In this document: positions 1 through 12,965 of the stretch, one piece after another
Layout: the number at the start of each line of letters is the position of its first letter
Numbering within the stretch: the first letter of the stretch is position 1
Assembly (NCBI GenBank): GCA_964007475.1
Contig: OZ023275.1
Span: 38,993,381-39,057,380 of the forward strand
DNA: 64,000 bases
Direction: 5' to 3'
From: Hybos culiciformis
Lineage: Eukaryota > Arthropoda > Insecta > Diptera > Hybotidae
The notes under the pieces: model-generated
Told to the model about the DNA's origin: nothing
The model's input: the letters and a program-made list of their open reading frames with translations, nothing else
Databases searched by the model: none
Translations under genes and position numbers: made by a program

Positions 1-760
1 TCAGAGTTCAAAGGATAAATAGAATGAAAAGCAAAAAAAGTTTAAGTACCATATTTTATTAATTAAATAAAATTGTATATTTTCACATGCTTTACCTGGC
101 GATAACAAGATATTCCATAACATGATGTTTTTGGATCATATAAACTGGGGATGCTAAAAATAAATTTTATTATTATTACATATGTATTTCAGCTGAGCTT
201 AATGTAAAGTAAATATATGAAAACGTAATTATTATAAATTTTTTCTTTTTTGTAATTTTATGAGACAGGACAGGTATTAATAACTTATTTTCTTTATAAA
301 TAAAAAAAAAATTTAAATATTGAAAAAATTTACTTAAAAAATACTGTATCCTCTGTAAAATTGTGCGATCCATCCGGTAATGCTAATGATGATAAATATT
401 TCCAATTTCCAACTAACTCAGCTTTTCCAGATTCAATTAAAGGTGGGTAACAGAACTCAACCTATAAATGTGTGTTTAATATATATGCATGTAGTTATCT
501 AGATTAATTTAGGATTATTTTTTATGATTAATATTTCCTGTAGAATCTGAACATAAAGTTAATAAAAACCAGGTGCGCCTAGGGAGATGTAGGTAGGTCG
601 TAGGCAGATCTAGGTAAATTATAAGATTAGTCTATGAGTCCTTTAAACATAGTTAGATAACGTAGATAAATAAGCTGTCATAAAATAAGTATTTTTATTA
701 TAGGAACCCAGATCTAAGTAGGCCTAGTAGATGAGATACCGAACCCACGTAGATAAAAGA

Positions 761-779
761 GGTAGGTAGGTAGGTAGGT
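761..779. repeat. (GTAG)n microsatellite
   Basis: Nearly five copies of a GTAG/TAGG unit. Shorter tracts of the same motif recur in this window, for example near 2417-2431, 51251-51281 and 52430-52441, which suggests a genome-wide microsatellite family. Confidence 0.8.
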
Positions 780-1787
780 TTATATATATATCTACTACAT
801 ATAATTGAATTTCCGAAGAATCAAATCATTTTTAAGGGGAGGAGCAAATTGATATCTATTTGTTTCAAAATCCTTCACAAATTATTTAATGATGATGTCT
901 TACTTAACTAAAAAAAAACAAAAAAGAAGAAAAATCGATAAATTTTTTTTTTAATTTATAAAATCAAAATATAATCAAATCAATTTCAAATCTCTTCTTT
1001 TTTTTTTTGATAGTAAAATCCTTTCTTTCTTGTTTATTTTCCGAAAATAAGAAAAAAAAATTACTTGGCATCCTTTTTTGTGATGAAAACCAATGCACAA
1101 AATAGAAATAATTGGATTGCTAGACATTCTTTATTTAAAAATTATTATATATTTTTTTATTTTATTTTTTTTTATTTTTTATTTAAGTCCGTAATTTTGT
1201 TAGAATCTTTCTTTATTTACTTATTTTCTTATTGAAATTTCACAGTTTCTCTTTCCCTGTCCAACAGAAAAATGTATTAACAACAGGACGTTTTGACTTT
1301 TCGACTGTTGTTTGTGCTGTCTGTAGAAAAATAACCGTTTATACTTATTGCTTAGCTTTATAACTTATGGAACGGCTAACGGCTAAGCCGGCTGGCTGAA
1401 ATATTAAAAACGAAAATTTTTTCTAAAAAAAAAAATTAATTAACGGTAGTATTTTTATATTAATTTTTATAAAATTCGGTTGAACAAGGGTTTTCACTCT
1501 TTGGTTTTAGTCCATTTTCCTCCAGTCTGAACGGAAAAATGATAATTTCCTTGGAATTCGAGAAAAGTGTATTTTTTTAGGCTTTTTTGTACTCCATTGA
1601 GGAATGTTTTACAGCTTGATAAACGGTTTTATAATTTTTGATAAAAAATTAATACTTTGTTTGATATTTGATATTAATTTCTAATTTTATGAATCAAAAA
1701 ACATGTTATTTTCATACAAACAATTAGAAAGAGCCTACCAATTTATTTGTTGCGATTAACACCAGGGGTATATACCCGTTGACGGGC

Positions 1788-2124
1788 TGTCTACATTAGC
1801 GACTTAGAATCGCGCGTATTTATGAATGTATTCTATTTTTTCTGTTTCATTTATTAGTATTTGTGTGTGCTCAATATGCCGCTGGGTTAGATTTACGGCA
1901 TGCGATTTTTATACATTTTTTCAAATTGTACCATTTTACTTGACTTAAATGTCAAATTAATTAAAAAAAAAGCAAAATTTGTGAGAAATGTCAAAAAATA
2001 CGCATGCTGAAAAATTATTCAAAATCAGCATGCGTATTTTGCTTCGATTTTGGATTTTGTATAAAGATACACGAATACATTTAAAGAACAAAATCGCATG
2101 CAGGAAAAATACGCTATGTAGACA
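1788..2124. mobile_element. candidate MITE with terminal and nested inverted repeats
   Basis: The left end TGTCTACATTAGCG (1788-1801) is inverted at the right end as CGCTATGTAGACA (2112-2124), with one base of indel. Inside are a second inverted pair, GCATGCGATTTT (1898-1909) and AAAATCGCATGC (2090-2101), and a perfect hairpin with 16-bp arms at 1995-2010 and 2025-2040. There is no coding capacity. I could not find a clear target-site duplication, so both the boundaries and the superfamily are uncertain. Confidence 0.45.
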
Positions 2125-3266
2125 CCTAGTGAGTTGAATCAAAACTTTTTAATTAAGCCGATATCTTTAGTGAGTCGTCAGTTCATGACTTTTTAATTTT
2201 TAAGCGTAGTTTTGTTTGGTTGAACATCATTTGTATTCCGTTTCTGTATCCAATTCGTTTGTGTTAAAAATAAATATTCAAAGAAAATAATTGTTGGTTT
2301 TTTTTCTTCCAATCAAAACTGCAATAATACAACTTCAAGAAATATTAAATGAAAAAGGGTAAATAAGATATTTTATTTTTATTTATTTTGTATAATCTTT
2401 GTAGACAGATACCTTGTTAGGTAGGTAGGTCTCAATCTTGAATTTTATATTATTAACACGCTATTTATATATCTAGATACATAATCCATTTTCCTTTACT
2501 ACACCTACATAATCGATATATCATAATTAAAAAATGACCTACCGATTTTGCAACAAGTGTTTACGGTATCAAAAATCTCAACACTGAAAATACAAAAGTG
2601 AAATCCATGACGGATTCGTGACGGTTTTTAAAAAAATATATACCTATATATAGGTAGGTACTTATAACATATACAAGTAGGAACTTCTACTTATTTGGAA
2701 TACATACATGTAGATTGTAGACCCACGTAAAAAAACAAATGGTAGATATCATATTCCCATAGTGATTTAAAAAGCTTTTTAGTATTAATTTTTTACAGCA
2801 ATAAAATAAATCTTTAAACTTAATTAACTATCTCTTTAAACTTTGGTAGGTAATCATAAAAATTGTAATTAAAATCCAATCCAAAGTGATCAAATCAAAC
2901 TAGGTAGGGTATTTGGAGATGCTTGTTCGTATAGCTAGTTAAGATAAAAAAAAACACAATCAATATTAACAATTATAATAATTTGTAAAATGAAAAAATT
3001 TGTTACAATTTATTAAGATATTTGCAGTTTTATCTTGCATAAACAAAATCTAAAGAATTGATAATGTTGGATGAAATAAAAAAAAAAAATACATAAGTAA
3101 TTCTAAAAACAATATTATTTTTATTTATTTTTTTTTTAATTTCTAAACAAATTTTCCAACTAAGAAATTCTATTGATTTTTATTCGTTCTTTTTCTGTAT
3201 TGACTCATATATTACATGCTGATGCTGATATTTATTAACATTATTACGATTTTTACACCCAATGGT

Positions 3267-3280
3267 ATTTGGCGCCAAAT
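3267..3280. promoter_or_regulatory. perfect palindrome resembling an E2F site
   Basis: ATTTGGCGCCAAAT is a perfect 14-bp palindrome that contains the textbook E2F/DP core TTTGGCGC on both strands. It stands out in AT-rich DNA. No adjacent promoter is evident, so function is only a possibility. Confidence 0.3.
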
Positions 3281-3430
3281 TGTCCTTTTTTTCTGTCCTA
3301 GAAAAAATTGTTTGTGCTTTAACACGATAAAAAATAAGATTTCATAAATATGTACAGATACAAATAAGATACATATAACTAGTCAGCAGAGTTTATTGGA
3401 CCGTATAACATTATTTTGCTGTAACTTTAA

Positions 3431-3510
3431 TACTTAATATACTTAATACATACTTAATACATACAATATTTGAATAATACATACAATATACAATATTTGA
3501 ATAATACATA
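3431..3510. repeat. short imperfect tandem repeats
   Basis: Repeated units of the type ACTTAATACAT followed by two copies of an ACAATATTTGAATAATACAT unit. This is simple slippage-type duplication in noncoding DNA. Confidence 0.6.
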
Positions 3511-6500
3511 TTCCTTTTCAATACTGCTCAGGTTTCTTAGATTAAAGTTATTAAGCTATACATACTGTTTTTTTATCATTGCATTGTATTTTTTTTTATT
3601 TATCTCACGAATTATTGCTAATCAATATTTACTAATCAATCAAAAAAATTTTAGAAGTTTATTTATTAAGAAATATCAACATAAAGAATAAACTATATAA
3701 TGTTCATACTTGTTTGTATGTTACAATATTATATATTCTTGATAGGTTTTTTTGTGTTAGTTTTTCAAATTTCAAAACATTTATCAAGATATCAACATTT
3801 GTCAAGATATCAACTACATGATGTTTTATGTACCATTTGTTTGATAAAAAAAACAAAACAAATTATTTTTGGATCTGAGTGAAATTTTACTCACATGAAA
3901 ATTATTATGCTAATTTTAAATAAATGACGTTAGTATAGAATTCCGCTTAATTATCACCGATTTACATTATGTAAAAATGAATTATACCTACACAGTGATC
4001 TTAGTTGATAGTAAATTTTTGTTTTAATCGTATGAATATACATATGTATGTACATAAAATGAATTAAATACAATTTTTTTTTAAATCTATTTATAAAAAT
4101 ACGATTTAAAAGAAACAAAAATTCTTAAATTTTTTTTTCTCATTTTATTACTGATGTTACTATATGTATAATATATTACACATCATATTAAGCCATTAGC
4201 GATTGATAAACATACAGGTAGTTAAGGGTAATTTTTTTAATTTTCTATAATTTAAAGTTATTTATTATATTTATAATTTATGAATAATTTAAATTAGTTA
4301 TCATATTGGCAAAAAAAAATTTAAAATTCTTATTCAGCAACTTTAATACTACGTTATATTTTTTTTTTCAATGTGAGGAATGTTTTTATTACAAAATCCT
4401 TCAGTTGTTTCAATAATCGTTAGGTTAACGGAATCAAAAAATTATTTTAATCAAATATAAATGATAATGATAAAAAAATGTTCAAAGAATTTTGAAATTT
4501 ATGAGGTAGGTACTGAAAAAAAAAACTTTAAACTTTAAATGGATTTATATTGAAATATCACTTACTTATATGAAATAAAAAATTTAAGATTAATCTTAAG
4601 ATCTAAATAAAATTGTAGAAATACTGCGACCCAGTATGTAGATACTTAGTAAAATATAATATTCATATTTTAGAGAAACACAAAAAAAATAACTTGAAGC
4701 ATTTTAACACTTAATGAGATGAACAAATTTAAATTTTTTATATATATATTTTTTTTTTAAGTATATTATATATAATTGAAAATATAGAGTAATAAGATAT
4801 TCAGTAAATACTTTAAGCAAAGCATACAGAGTTCAGTAGCAAAGAGAAAGCCATTTGAATAGGTTCTTCTAGTAAAGAAAAATAAAAAAAAAAGTTTTAA
4901 TAATAATTTTAATAATTATTTGTTAACGTGGATTAGTATAATCTATAATTAAAATTTTTAAATAAATATTTTACACACGCATTCGTATTTTGATATAAAT
5001 AAAGGTAAATAAAAAAATATTAACGTTTTCTTACTCACAATTGTTATTAAAATCGAAATTGTGTTTTTTAAAAAGGCGAGAACTTTTATAAATATAAAAT
5101 AATGTATCGTCAACATGAATCATATATTCAAGAAAAAAAAATATATACATTCATACCTATCTACATAAAAGTTAAACAAAAATAATAATTTCAACACAAA
5201 ACCAATTCTCTAGAAATTGTTTTGTGTAATTTTTTTTAAGAAAATAAACAATTCCGCTAATCTCTATATATAAAAACATTTTTATAAACTTTGACTTTGA
5301 CGTAGATTAACAAGGTCTATACACTACAAGTGACGAAATTCCAATATGACTAACCTTATGCACCAAAATTAAATATCTTAATCTTAATTTTTAGCGTCAT
5401 TGATTATTTTTAATTTATTCAATATTAACTTAAAATAAAAGAGAATTAATTTTAAACAAAACTTCAAATTGTTAATACGGTATTATTATTTTTTATTAAT
5501 TAATTTCATTAATTTGCCTCATGCAACGTAAAATTGTAAACATCTAGTTTAGGTCGGCGAATGTCTTATTTTTAGCTCTCTTATACGTGGTCTAATTTAT
5601 TAATATACTAGTGAATATAAATATGACTAACAAGTGAAATAACACAGTGAAGGAAATAATTACCATAAGTATTTTAGATTGATAGTAAATTGGGATTTTC
5701 CCTTTTTAAGCGATATGGTTCATTTAAGATGCATCGAGCTTTTCACCATCACATTACTATTTTACAATTGATCGAATGATAAAAGCGAATTTCAATGGAA
5801 TTTATTATTATAATTTTTTTTGTTATAAATCTATCTAAATGTATGTAATGTATATTATGTACATATATGTATATGTCTGTTGCAAATTTCATCAACTCAT
5901 TTTATAATATTATTATCGTTTGTTTTTTTTTTTTTTTTAATAATAATTTAAAAAAGAAATTTCAAAAAAATTTTTTGCAACGATATAATTTAAAATTCTC
6001 TGACTACAATTATAGTACAATTGAAATAAATTTACTTACAAAAAAAAAAAAGAAGAGATTATAAAATAAAAGTTACTTACTTGCATGTTAGGTATACGAA
6101 AATAAAAACAAATTCATTGATTAAGCTTTCGTTTTTTAAAATGAAATATATCAGGCTTGTTTTTAATTTAATTATTTCGTCTAAGTTACAAGTTTTCACG
6201 ATGAACTACATTTTGACAAAAAAAAAAACAACAGAACCACCAACCCACAAAATATAATTTAATTTTTTTCTTACTTAGGTTTGAAAAACAAGTTTATATT
6301 TATTACATTACAAGAATTTTATGTTTTATTACGTAGAGGAAAAAAACCATATTAACTCTCTGTTTATGTGACATACTCATATATGCATTGAAATATTAGT
6401 AAAAAAATTTCTTTGCCAATTTGACAACTAAACAGGTAGAGAGATTTCTCGAATTTTTTCTTATATTTTTTCAATATAAAATAAATAAATACAAAGAATA

Positions 6501-7117
6501 GACAAGTACTTGCTTAGTTATAATAATTCAGCTATAGTATAGGTACTTACTTTTAATAAAAGTTTGAAAATGGCAAGGCAAAAAAAAATAACTATGAGGC
6601 TAAATTTTAAAAAAAATTTAACACATTTTCAGAAACTTGTCATCCGATTTGAAGAATTTTTAGCTATTTACATATTCCCATACTTATAAATTTTAAATAT
6701 ATGTACAGTACCAGTACATAATGCGATAATTGTATATCATACATATATATTGTAGATATATCTATTTTTTTGGAAATAATGTTTATCATCGTGAGTCTGT
6801 TTTTAAAAATTTGTTATCTCCGAATATTATTTTTACAAATACCTTGTTTTTTTTAACTAAAATATACATATTGGTACATACATATGCGTAATATTTTTAT
6901 AACTAAAAATTATACCAAAAAGTATTTAGTTTCTTTAATCGTTTCAATGGATAAAATGCCGTAAGTTATTAATTTGAATAAGAAATAATTTGTTAACGAA
7001 ACGACCTGCATGAAATCCAAATGGGACTAAAAATCTATGAACCAAAATTCAGGTGAACTTTATCGTCCGTTTAAAAAGACTTAAGGTTAATATTCCCATG
7101 GGGTAAAACACAAATGC

Positions 7118-7158
7118 GACTTAACATTCATTCACGTTAATTCTCTGAATGTTAAGTC
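7118..7158. repeat. 13-bp inverted repeat (hairpin)
   Basis: GACTTAACATTCA (7118-7130) is followed after 15 bases by its exact reverse complement (7146-7158). It could be the core of a small palindromic repeat. No target duplication was seen. Confidence 0.5.
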
Positions 7159-8181
7159 ACCTTCCCATTATTTATGTTCAGTACCTACATATTAATGTTT
7201 AAATAACTATATTCTTGAAATAAAAATAACTTTACTATCTCTAATTTCCATTGCAGTAATTTTTTGTCGTAAAATAATATAATATCTGCATAATTGCCGG
7301 CAATAGTTAAATATGATAAAAATAAATACATTACATACCTACATATGCTAAAAATAAAAACAAAAAATTTAAGAATTAACAACTAAAATGCTATTCAAAA
7401 ATGTAATAGGTATTCCATTATTTGAATATATTTTGTTGAATTAAACAACCAATATAATAAAAACTTGCAGTTCCCGTGAAACTTATATACCTACCTAATA
7501 CATGTATAATAACTCGATTAATTAGGGTATATAAAAGTGACAAAAATCAATAATAAACCATTATTAAATGAACTAACGATTTTTTTTTATGTTTCAGTCA
7601 AAGTCAATATTAAAAGATAAAACAAATTTTTGTATGAATATTATGATGACGTATATTAACACTACATACTTAGTAAATACTACAGAAACGAATAGTCTAT
7701 AGTGAATACATAATGTTTTTTTTTCTACCTATTATAGTTATTAAAAATTAGAACGAGTTTTATTCAAATAAAATTAATAAAAAAAATATACCTAACTACC
7801 TACATTATTATGAAACTTATTTTTTTGCTCTTTTAATTTTTTTTTTTAGCAAGGTAAATTAAATTCATATTTTCTCTTACATAAATATTCAAGCAAGAAT
7901 TAAATTATTGTATTATTTTTTATTTGGTTTTAAGTTTCTGTTAGGTATATATTATATATTTATATATTCATTTTTCTTTCATTAAATAATCTTCAATTTT
8001 GAGAAATCATATTGCATTTTGATAGATATCTGTGAGTTAAAAATAGGCAGGTAATAGTATTTCAAACTAGAACTATCAATAACAAGAGATTCGGTTCATA
8101 AATAGAACCAAATTATAGTTTCGTTCTTACTATTAAAAATTATTGTTTTAATATAAATTTAATTTTAAACTTTTATTTCAG

Positions 8182-8221
8182 GTTTTTTGTCAATTTATTG
8201 TAACATAATTTGAATCACAAA
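8182..8221 (+). other. probable 5' UTR part of the first coding annexin exon
   Basis: A pyrimidine-rich tract ending in CAG (AG at 8180-8181) precedes 40 noncoding bases and the ATG at 8222. This suggests that a noncoding exon lies further upstream and is spliced in here. Transcription starting locally is the alternative. Confidence 0.35.
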
Positions 8222-11200
8222 ATGTATCCATTTGTAAGTATTTCATTCAAGTTGTCACTTAATTTTTTTTTTGCTATTTAATAAAGTTTTTCTTTTTTAA
8301 AATACTGGTAGTTGTAGAATTTTCCAATCATGTAGTTAAAAGTATTTTTGTCATAAGACAAGGCATGCTATTAATTAACTTACTAATTTAATATTTAATT
8401 ACATTGATTATTTACCGTAAATCCATTAAAATATGTATTAAAAAAAAAGTTTATTATTTTTTTATGTAGTTGAACATTATATTATTCTAGGCTTAGTTAA
8501 GCTCAAGAAGATTTTGAATTTGTTTTATTGGGATAATTTATTTTTTTTAAATTATTATAAATACAGTAAAAAGATTAGAGAAAACATTGAAAAGTAATTA
8601 AAGTTTAATTTTTTGCTTATTTATTGCTTAGTTTTGCAAGCAATACACACTCTCCACATTCTAATATTAGATTAAAAATTTTGCAGGGCTCGGGAATGCA
8701 GAGACCACAAATGCCGAACAATAACAATAAACAATCGATACCTTTTGGTGCAGGTTGGGCTGTCCCACCTCAACAACAACAAACACCTTATCCATCCGCA
8801 AGTCCATATCCCTCGTCTACACCCTATCCCTCTTCTACACCCTATCCCTCCGCAAGCCCACAGTCTGCACCTTATCCCACTGGAAATACCTATCCTTCTC
8901 CTGCTGGAAATTCATATCCTGGAGTAAGTCAATATCCTTCTGGAAATTCGTATCCGTCTTCAAGTCCTTATCCAAGTCAAAGTAATTATCCCGCACCAAA
9001 TCCAAATCCATCACCGTATCCAAATTCAAACAATCAATATTCTGGTTTGCCAAACCAAAGTTATCCTCAAAGTAGCGGACACGGTTATCCTCAAACTGGT
9101 GCACACGGTTATCCTCCGAGCTCTGCAAATAATTTTGAATCTTATCCTAACCGACAATCGTATACACAACAAAACACTCAAAATCCACATAGTGGAATGG
9201 CACAATGTTTCAACGAAATGAGAACTGGAAGCTCAAAAATTAAGGTTTGTTTTTATTTTGTGTTTCAATTATGGTGATTTTTTTGTATATATTTTTTTAT
9301 TAATTTATACTTTTTGAAATTTGACCATTAACCGGATTTGTAATAAATGTATGTGTTTACCCATAAATCATTACTCCAATAATTCATAATATATTTTCGG
9401 TTTTAGGTTTTCGTTGTCAGTAAAATGATACGGATGTTAGGAAACGTGGTTCTAAATCATTTTAAAAAAGGTTTAAATTTAAATTAGGTTATTAAATTTA
9501 ATAAAAATGGTATATAAATGGGTGAAATTTTATAGCGAAACAAAATAATTCTCTTAATTTTTTTATTGAGAATAGTGCATGACTAAATCAAACAATGACT
9601 GCAAATAGTTATACTGAGGAGTTATTAGAAAAATTCAGACATTTTTGAAGGTGTCAGAATCTATAGGTACTTTCTAAACTATTTTGAATCTTCATTATTA
9701 GTTTCATATTTGTCTTATCAAATTTTATGTTATTATTTTGTCTATTTAAAGTTGAATTAAAAAAAATTAATGATTTTTTTTAAATTTCCATTTGTAGGGT
9801 AGACCTTCAGTTGCACCTTATCCGAATTTTGATCCAGTTGCAGACGCACAAGCTCTTCGTAAAGCAATGAAAGGTAAGATAATAAAATGAAGCATTTATT
9901 TATACAGTGGTTTTTAAAATTTTAATTTTTAGGTTTTGGTACCGATGAAGATGCTTTGATTAATGTTATATGCCGTCGAACTAATGAGCAACGTCAAGAG
10001 ATTCAACGCCAATATAAAACTCATTTTGGCAAAGATTTAATAGAAGATATAAAATCTGAAACTACTGGAAACTTTGAAAAACTATTGGTCGGTTTGTTGA
10101 AACCTATTATTGATTTTTATTGTAGCGAGGTGAGAATTGAATATTCTACTATCAAATTAATATAAGTATGTATTTTTTTTAATAATGGTTTGTTTTTCAG
10201 TTGAGTGATGCAATGTCAGGACTCGGCACTGACGAAGATGTCTTAGTCGAAATTTTATGCACCTTATCAAATTCTGAAATACATACAATTAAAAATGCCT
10301 ATTTGAGAAGTAAGAAAAAAAATTTTTGACTTTTTGGCTAGGGTAATTAAAAAAGAATATTACAATGTTCTATAACTTTTTTTTGTTAAATATTTTGAAA
10401 TAACGAATAAGATTTGTAGAATAAAATATTATAATTTTTCTTTTTTTTTTACAGATTATGGTGCACATTTAGAGTAAGTTAAAGCATCTTAAATTTATTT
10501 GACTTAATATTTAATCCACTCTAATATTATATTATAATACTATATAATATTTTTAGGTCTGAATTAAAATCTGAAACATCTGGAAATTTTAAGAGACTTT
10601 TGGTATCTTTATGTTGTGCAAACAGAGACGAAAGTGGCCGAGTTGACATAACTACTGCATCAAATGATGCCAGAGAACTTCTTAATGCAGGAGAACTGCG
10701 TGTTGGAACTGATGAAAGCATGTTTAATATGGTCTTGTGTCACAGAAATTATCAACAATTGAAATTAATTTTGGATGAATATGCGAAAATTACTGGGCAT
10801 TCATTAGAGAAAGCTATAAAACGAGAATTTTCTGGTGATATTCAGGAAGGATTACTGGCAATATGCAAATGTGTTACAAATAAAGCAGAATATTTTGCGA
10901 GCCGATTACATAAAAGCATGGCGGGAATTGGAACAAATGATAAACAATTGATTAGAGTTATTATTACTAGAAGTGAAGTGAGTGAAATGTTCATTTAGAT
11001 ATAGTTATGTTTTCACTTGAAGTTAAAAGATAAAAAAAAATTTAAACCTATGTCATTTTTTTTCGAAATTCTTTACAGAAGAGCTAATACTAATTTTAAA
11101 TGTCAAAAGTTAATTTTAAAGTAATAAGAATTTCAATTAATAATTTTGAACCAAACTCAATAAAAACTACGGGGAATAAACTATGTAGCTGCAAAAATTT

Positions 11201-11562
11201 CAAAAAAATTTCTAAGAGCCTTATAGTGAATGATTATATATGTACAATAAATTCTAAAATCATCACTATAATCATAAATTTTATTTTTAAATACAAACAT
11301 TTTCCCTCACCATATAAAAGATTTAATTTTTTAATATTCTTTTAGATTGATCTACTTGACATTAAAGAAGCATTTGAGAGAGTCTATGGCAAAAGCTTGA
11401 AAAGTTGGATTAAGGTAATTGAAAAAATATATAAATACATTTTAGTACATACATTCTTGTTTGATTTTTAAATTATTGATGAAATTATATTTTCAGGGTG
11501 ACACATCAGGTCATTATAAGCATGCATTATATGCTTTGATTGGAGAACAACGATCCTCATAA
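8222..11562 (+). CDS. AnxB11: annexin, B11-type, with long Tyr/Pro-rich N-terminal tail
   Basis: Calcium-dependent phospholipid-binding protein that docks reversibly on acidic membranes. Exons: 8222-8233, 8687-9244, 9798-9873, 9933-10129, 10201-10309, 10455-10473, 10557-10977, 11346-11414, 11497-11562. All junctions are GT-AG and in phase, giving 508 aa. Residues 1 to about 199 are a low-complexity tail of PYPS-, YPSG- and GYP-like repeats, as in annexin 7/11 and fly B11. The core, from about residue 200, has four annexin repeats. Calcium loops are GFGTDED (repeat 1), GLGTDED (2), RVGTDES (3, lacking the usual first Gly) and GIGTND (4), with the distal acidic residue visible in each (for example KSETTG and KGDTSG). 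The start MYPF matches the tail composition. Exon 6 is only 19 nt. The B11 assignment rests on the tail and length; another long-tailed insect annexin is possible. Confidence 0.92.
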
Positions 11563-12965
11563 AAAAGGTGTAACTTATTTTTGTTTTTTAAATCCACTAT
11601 TTGAGTAAATATAACTAAATAATATTTAAGAAAATGTATTAATTAAATTAAGAAAATTGGTTAATGTTCGCTTTATATTCTCAAGGACAAAAAAATATTC
11701 TAATAATGAACTTTTTAGTATATTTCATAAATAGGAAATTGCCAATAAAATATTAAATAATAAATTGATAATATCTGATAAATAAAGAGAAATAATTTCT
11801 TTTCTCATATTATAAACAAATGTCCTGTAGTTTATTTTTATAACAATTTTTGATTTGCGAAATTGTTATGCAAACTTATTTTCTTTTTATCTCAAAACCA
11901 AATTGCTAAATGTTTTAAAGAGTTATATTGGTGCCAATAATTTCCAAAGTGTCGAGAACTAATCGATTTAAAATAATAATAAAACAGAAAGAAATTACTA
12001 AAATGCATAAGAACACTTAATAAATAAACTCGAATAAAACTTTTGTGAACATAATTATTAAAATTATATATGTATAAATAAATTTGTCTCTAAAAAGTAA
12101 AATTTTTTTTAGTTTTTTGAAATTGTTTTTTCTTAAAGTGTTTCAAACACATATTTATATTTGTATTTTTTTCTTACTTTTTTTTTTGGGAACAGAAATA
12201 TTAGTTGCATTTATCAACATTTTTTAATTTCAAATTCATTAACAAAAACGTCCTGGTTTAACATAAAAATAAAATTAGATATTTTTAAGAACTTATGAAT
12301 ATTCTATTTTTCAAATATTTTATAATATTGTTAATTTAAAATTTGAAATATATTTGTATTAACGTAAAGATGATTGCGTAATTTTTCATGAAGTTATTTG
12401 AAAGGTTTTCTAGTTTAGATTTTTAAGTAAACTCATTTTATATACATAAACTACCATTGAAATTCATGTATGAGTTTTATTAAACTAAATAATAACCATT
12501 TTTGAAGCCAAAAACATTATTTTAAATATGTATTTTTTCACTTAGAAATAATTACTCAAAACAAAAATGGATGTGCAATGTCGACAATAAATTACTATAA
12601 AAGATTTTATAATGTAAATTATCCTTTTTTCTATGTTATAAATTTAAAGTTTTACTTTTTCCGAATATTTACAGTCCTATACTAAAGTTGTTCCTTAATT
12701 ACTATCAAGAAATTTAATTCAAATAAATGAATAAAGTATAAAATTTTAGAATACAACTTCTTTTCTGCTGATTTCATTGGTGATTAAAACATTTGCAAAT
12801 TGAACAAGAATTTATTATCAATTAATGCTTATTGTTTTGTTTTGGTTCTAAGTTCTGCAGATCTAAAACTTCCTTTAAAAATTGTTGCCCATTTTATCTC
12901 GGTATACTTTGAGCAAAATTTAAAATTAAAACTTCTTTTTAATTGAGAATTTATTCAGTACAGAT
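11563..12965. other. 3' UTRs / intergenic space between convergent annexin and gbb genes
   Basis: AT-rich and without coding signal. AATAAA hexamers at 11744-11749 and 11781-11786 (+) could end the annexin transcript. For the minus-strand gbb transcript a TTTATT (AATAAA on the minus strand) lies at 12811-12816. The two genes converge here with about 1.4 kb between their stop codons. Confidence 0.5.
11744..11749 (+). terminator. candidate polyadenylation signal AATAAA (annexin gene)
   Basis: AATAAA about 180 nt past the annexin stop codon; a second hexamer lies at 11781. Such hexamers are common by chance at this AT content. Confidence 0.35.

Larger units (their letters stand above)
1..8180. 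other. AT-rich noncoding region upstream of the annexin gene
   Basis: No convincing coding exon is visible on either strand; open frames are short and made of A/T-rich low-complexity codons. The stretch holds TAGG-type microsatellites, tandem duplications near 3431-3510 and 3778-3812, an inverted-repeat element at 1788-2124, an E2F-like palindrome at 3267-3280 and a hairpin at 7118-7158. It may include the promoter and a distant noncoding first exon of the annexin gene, because an acceptor-like AG lies at 8180-8181. Confidence 0.6.

Noticed and set aside
8745..8985. Overlapping plus-strand frames in the annexin tail
   Set aside because: Alternate frames of the same PYPS-encoding repeat; the spliced annexin frame explains the region.
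8835..9128. 97-codon open frame on the minus strand
   Set aside because: It is the antisense shadow of the repetitive Tyr/Pro-rich annexin tail; the repetitive codons keep several frames open.
11100..11345. 81-codon frame before annexin exon 8
   Set aside because: It lies wholly in the intron between RSE and IDLLD of repeat 4, which join in phase without it; the product is low-complexity.
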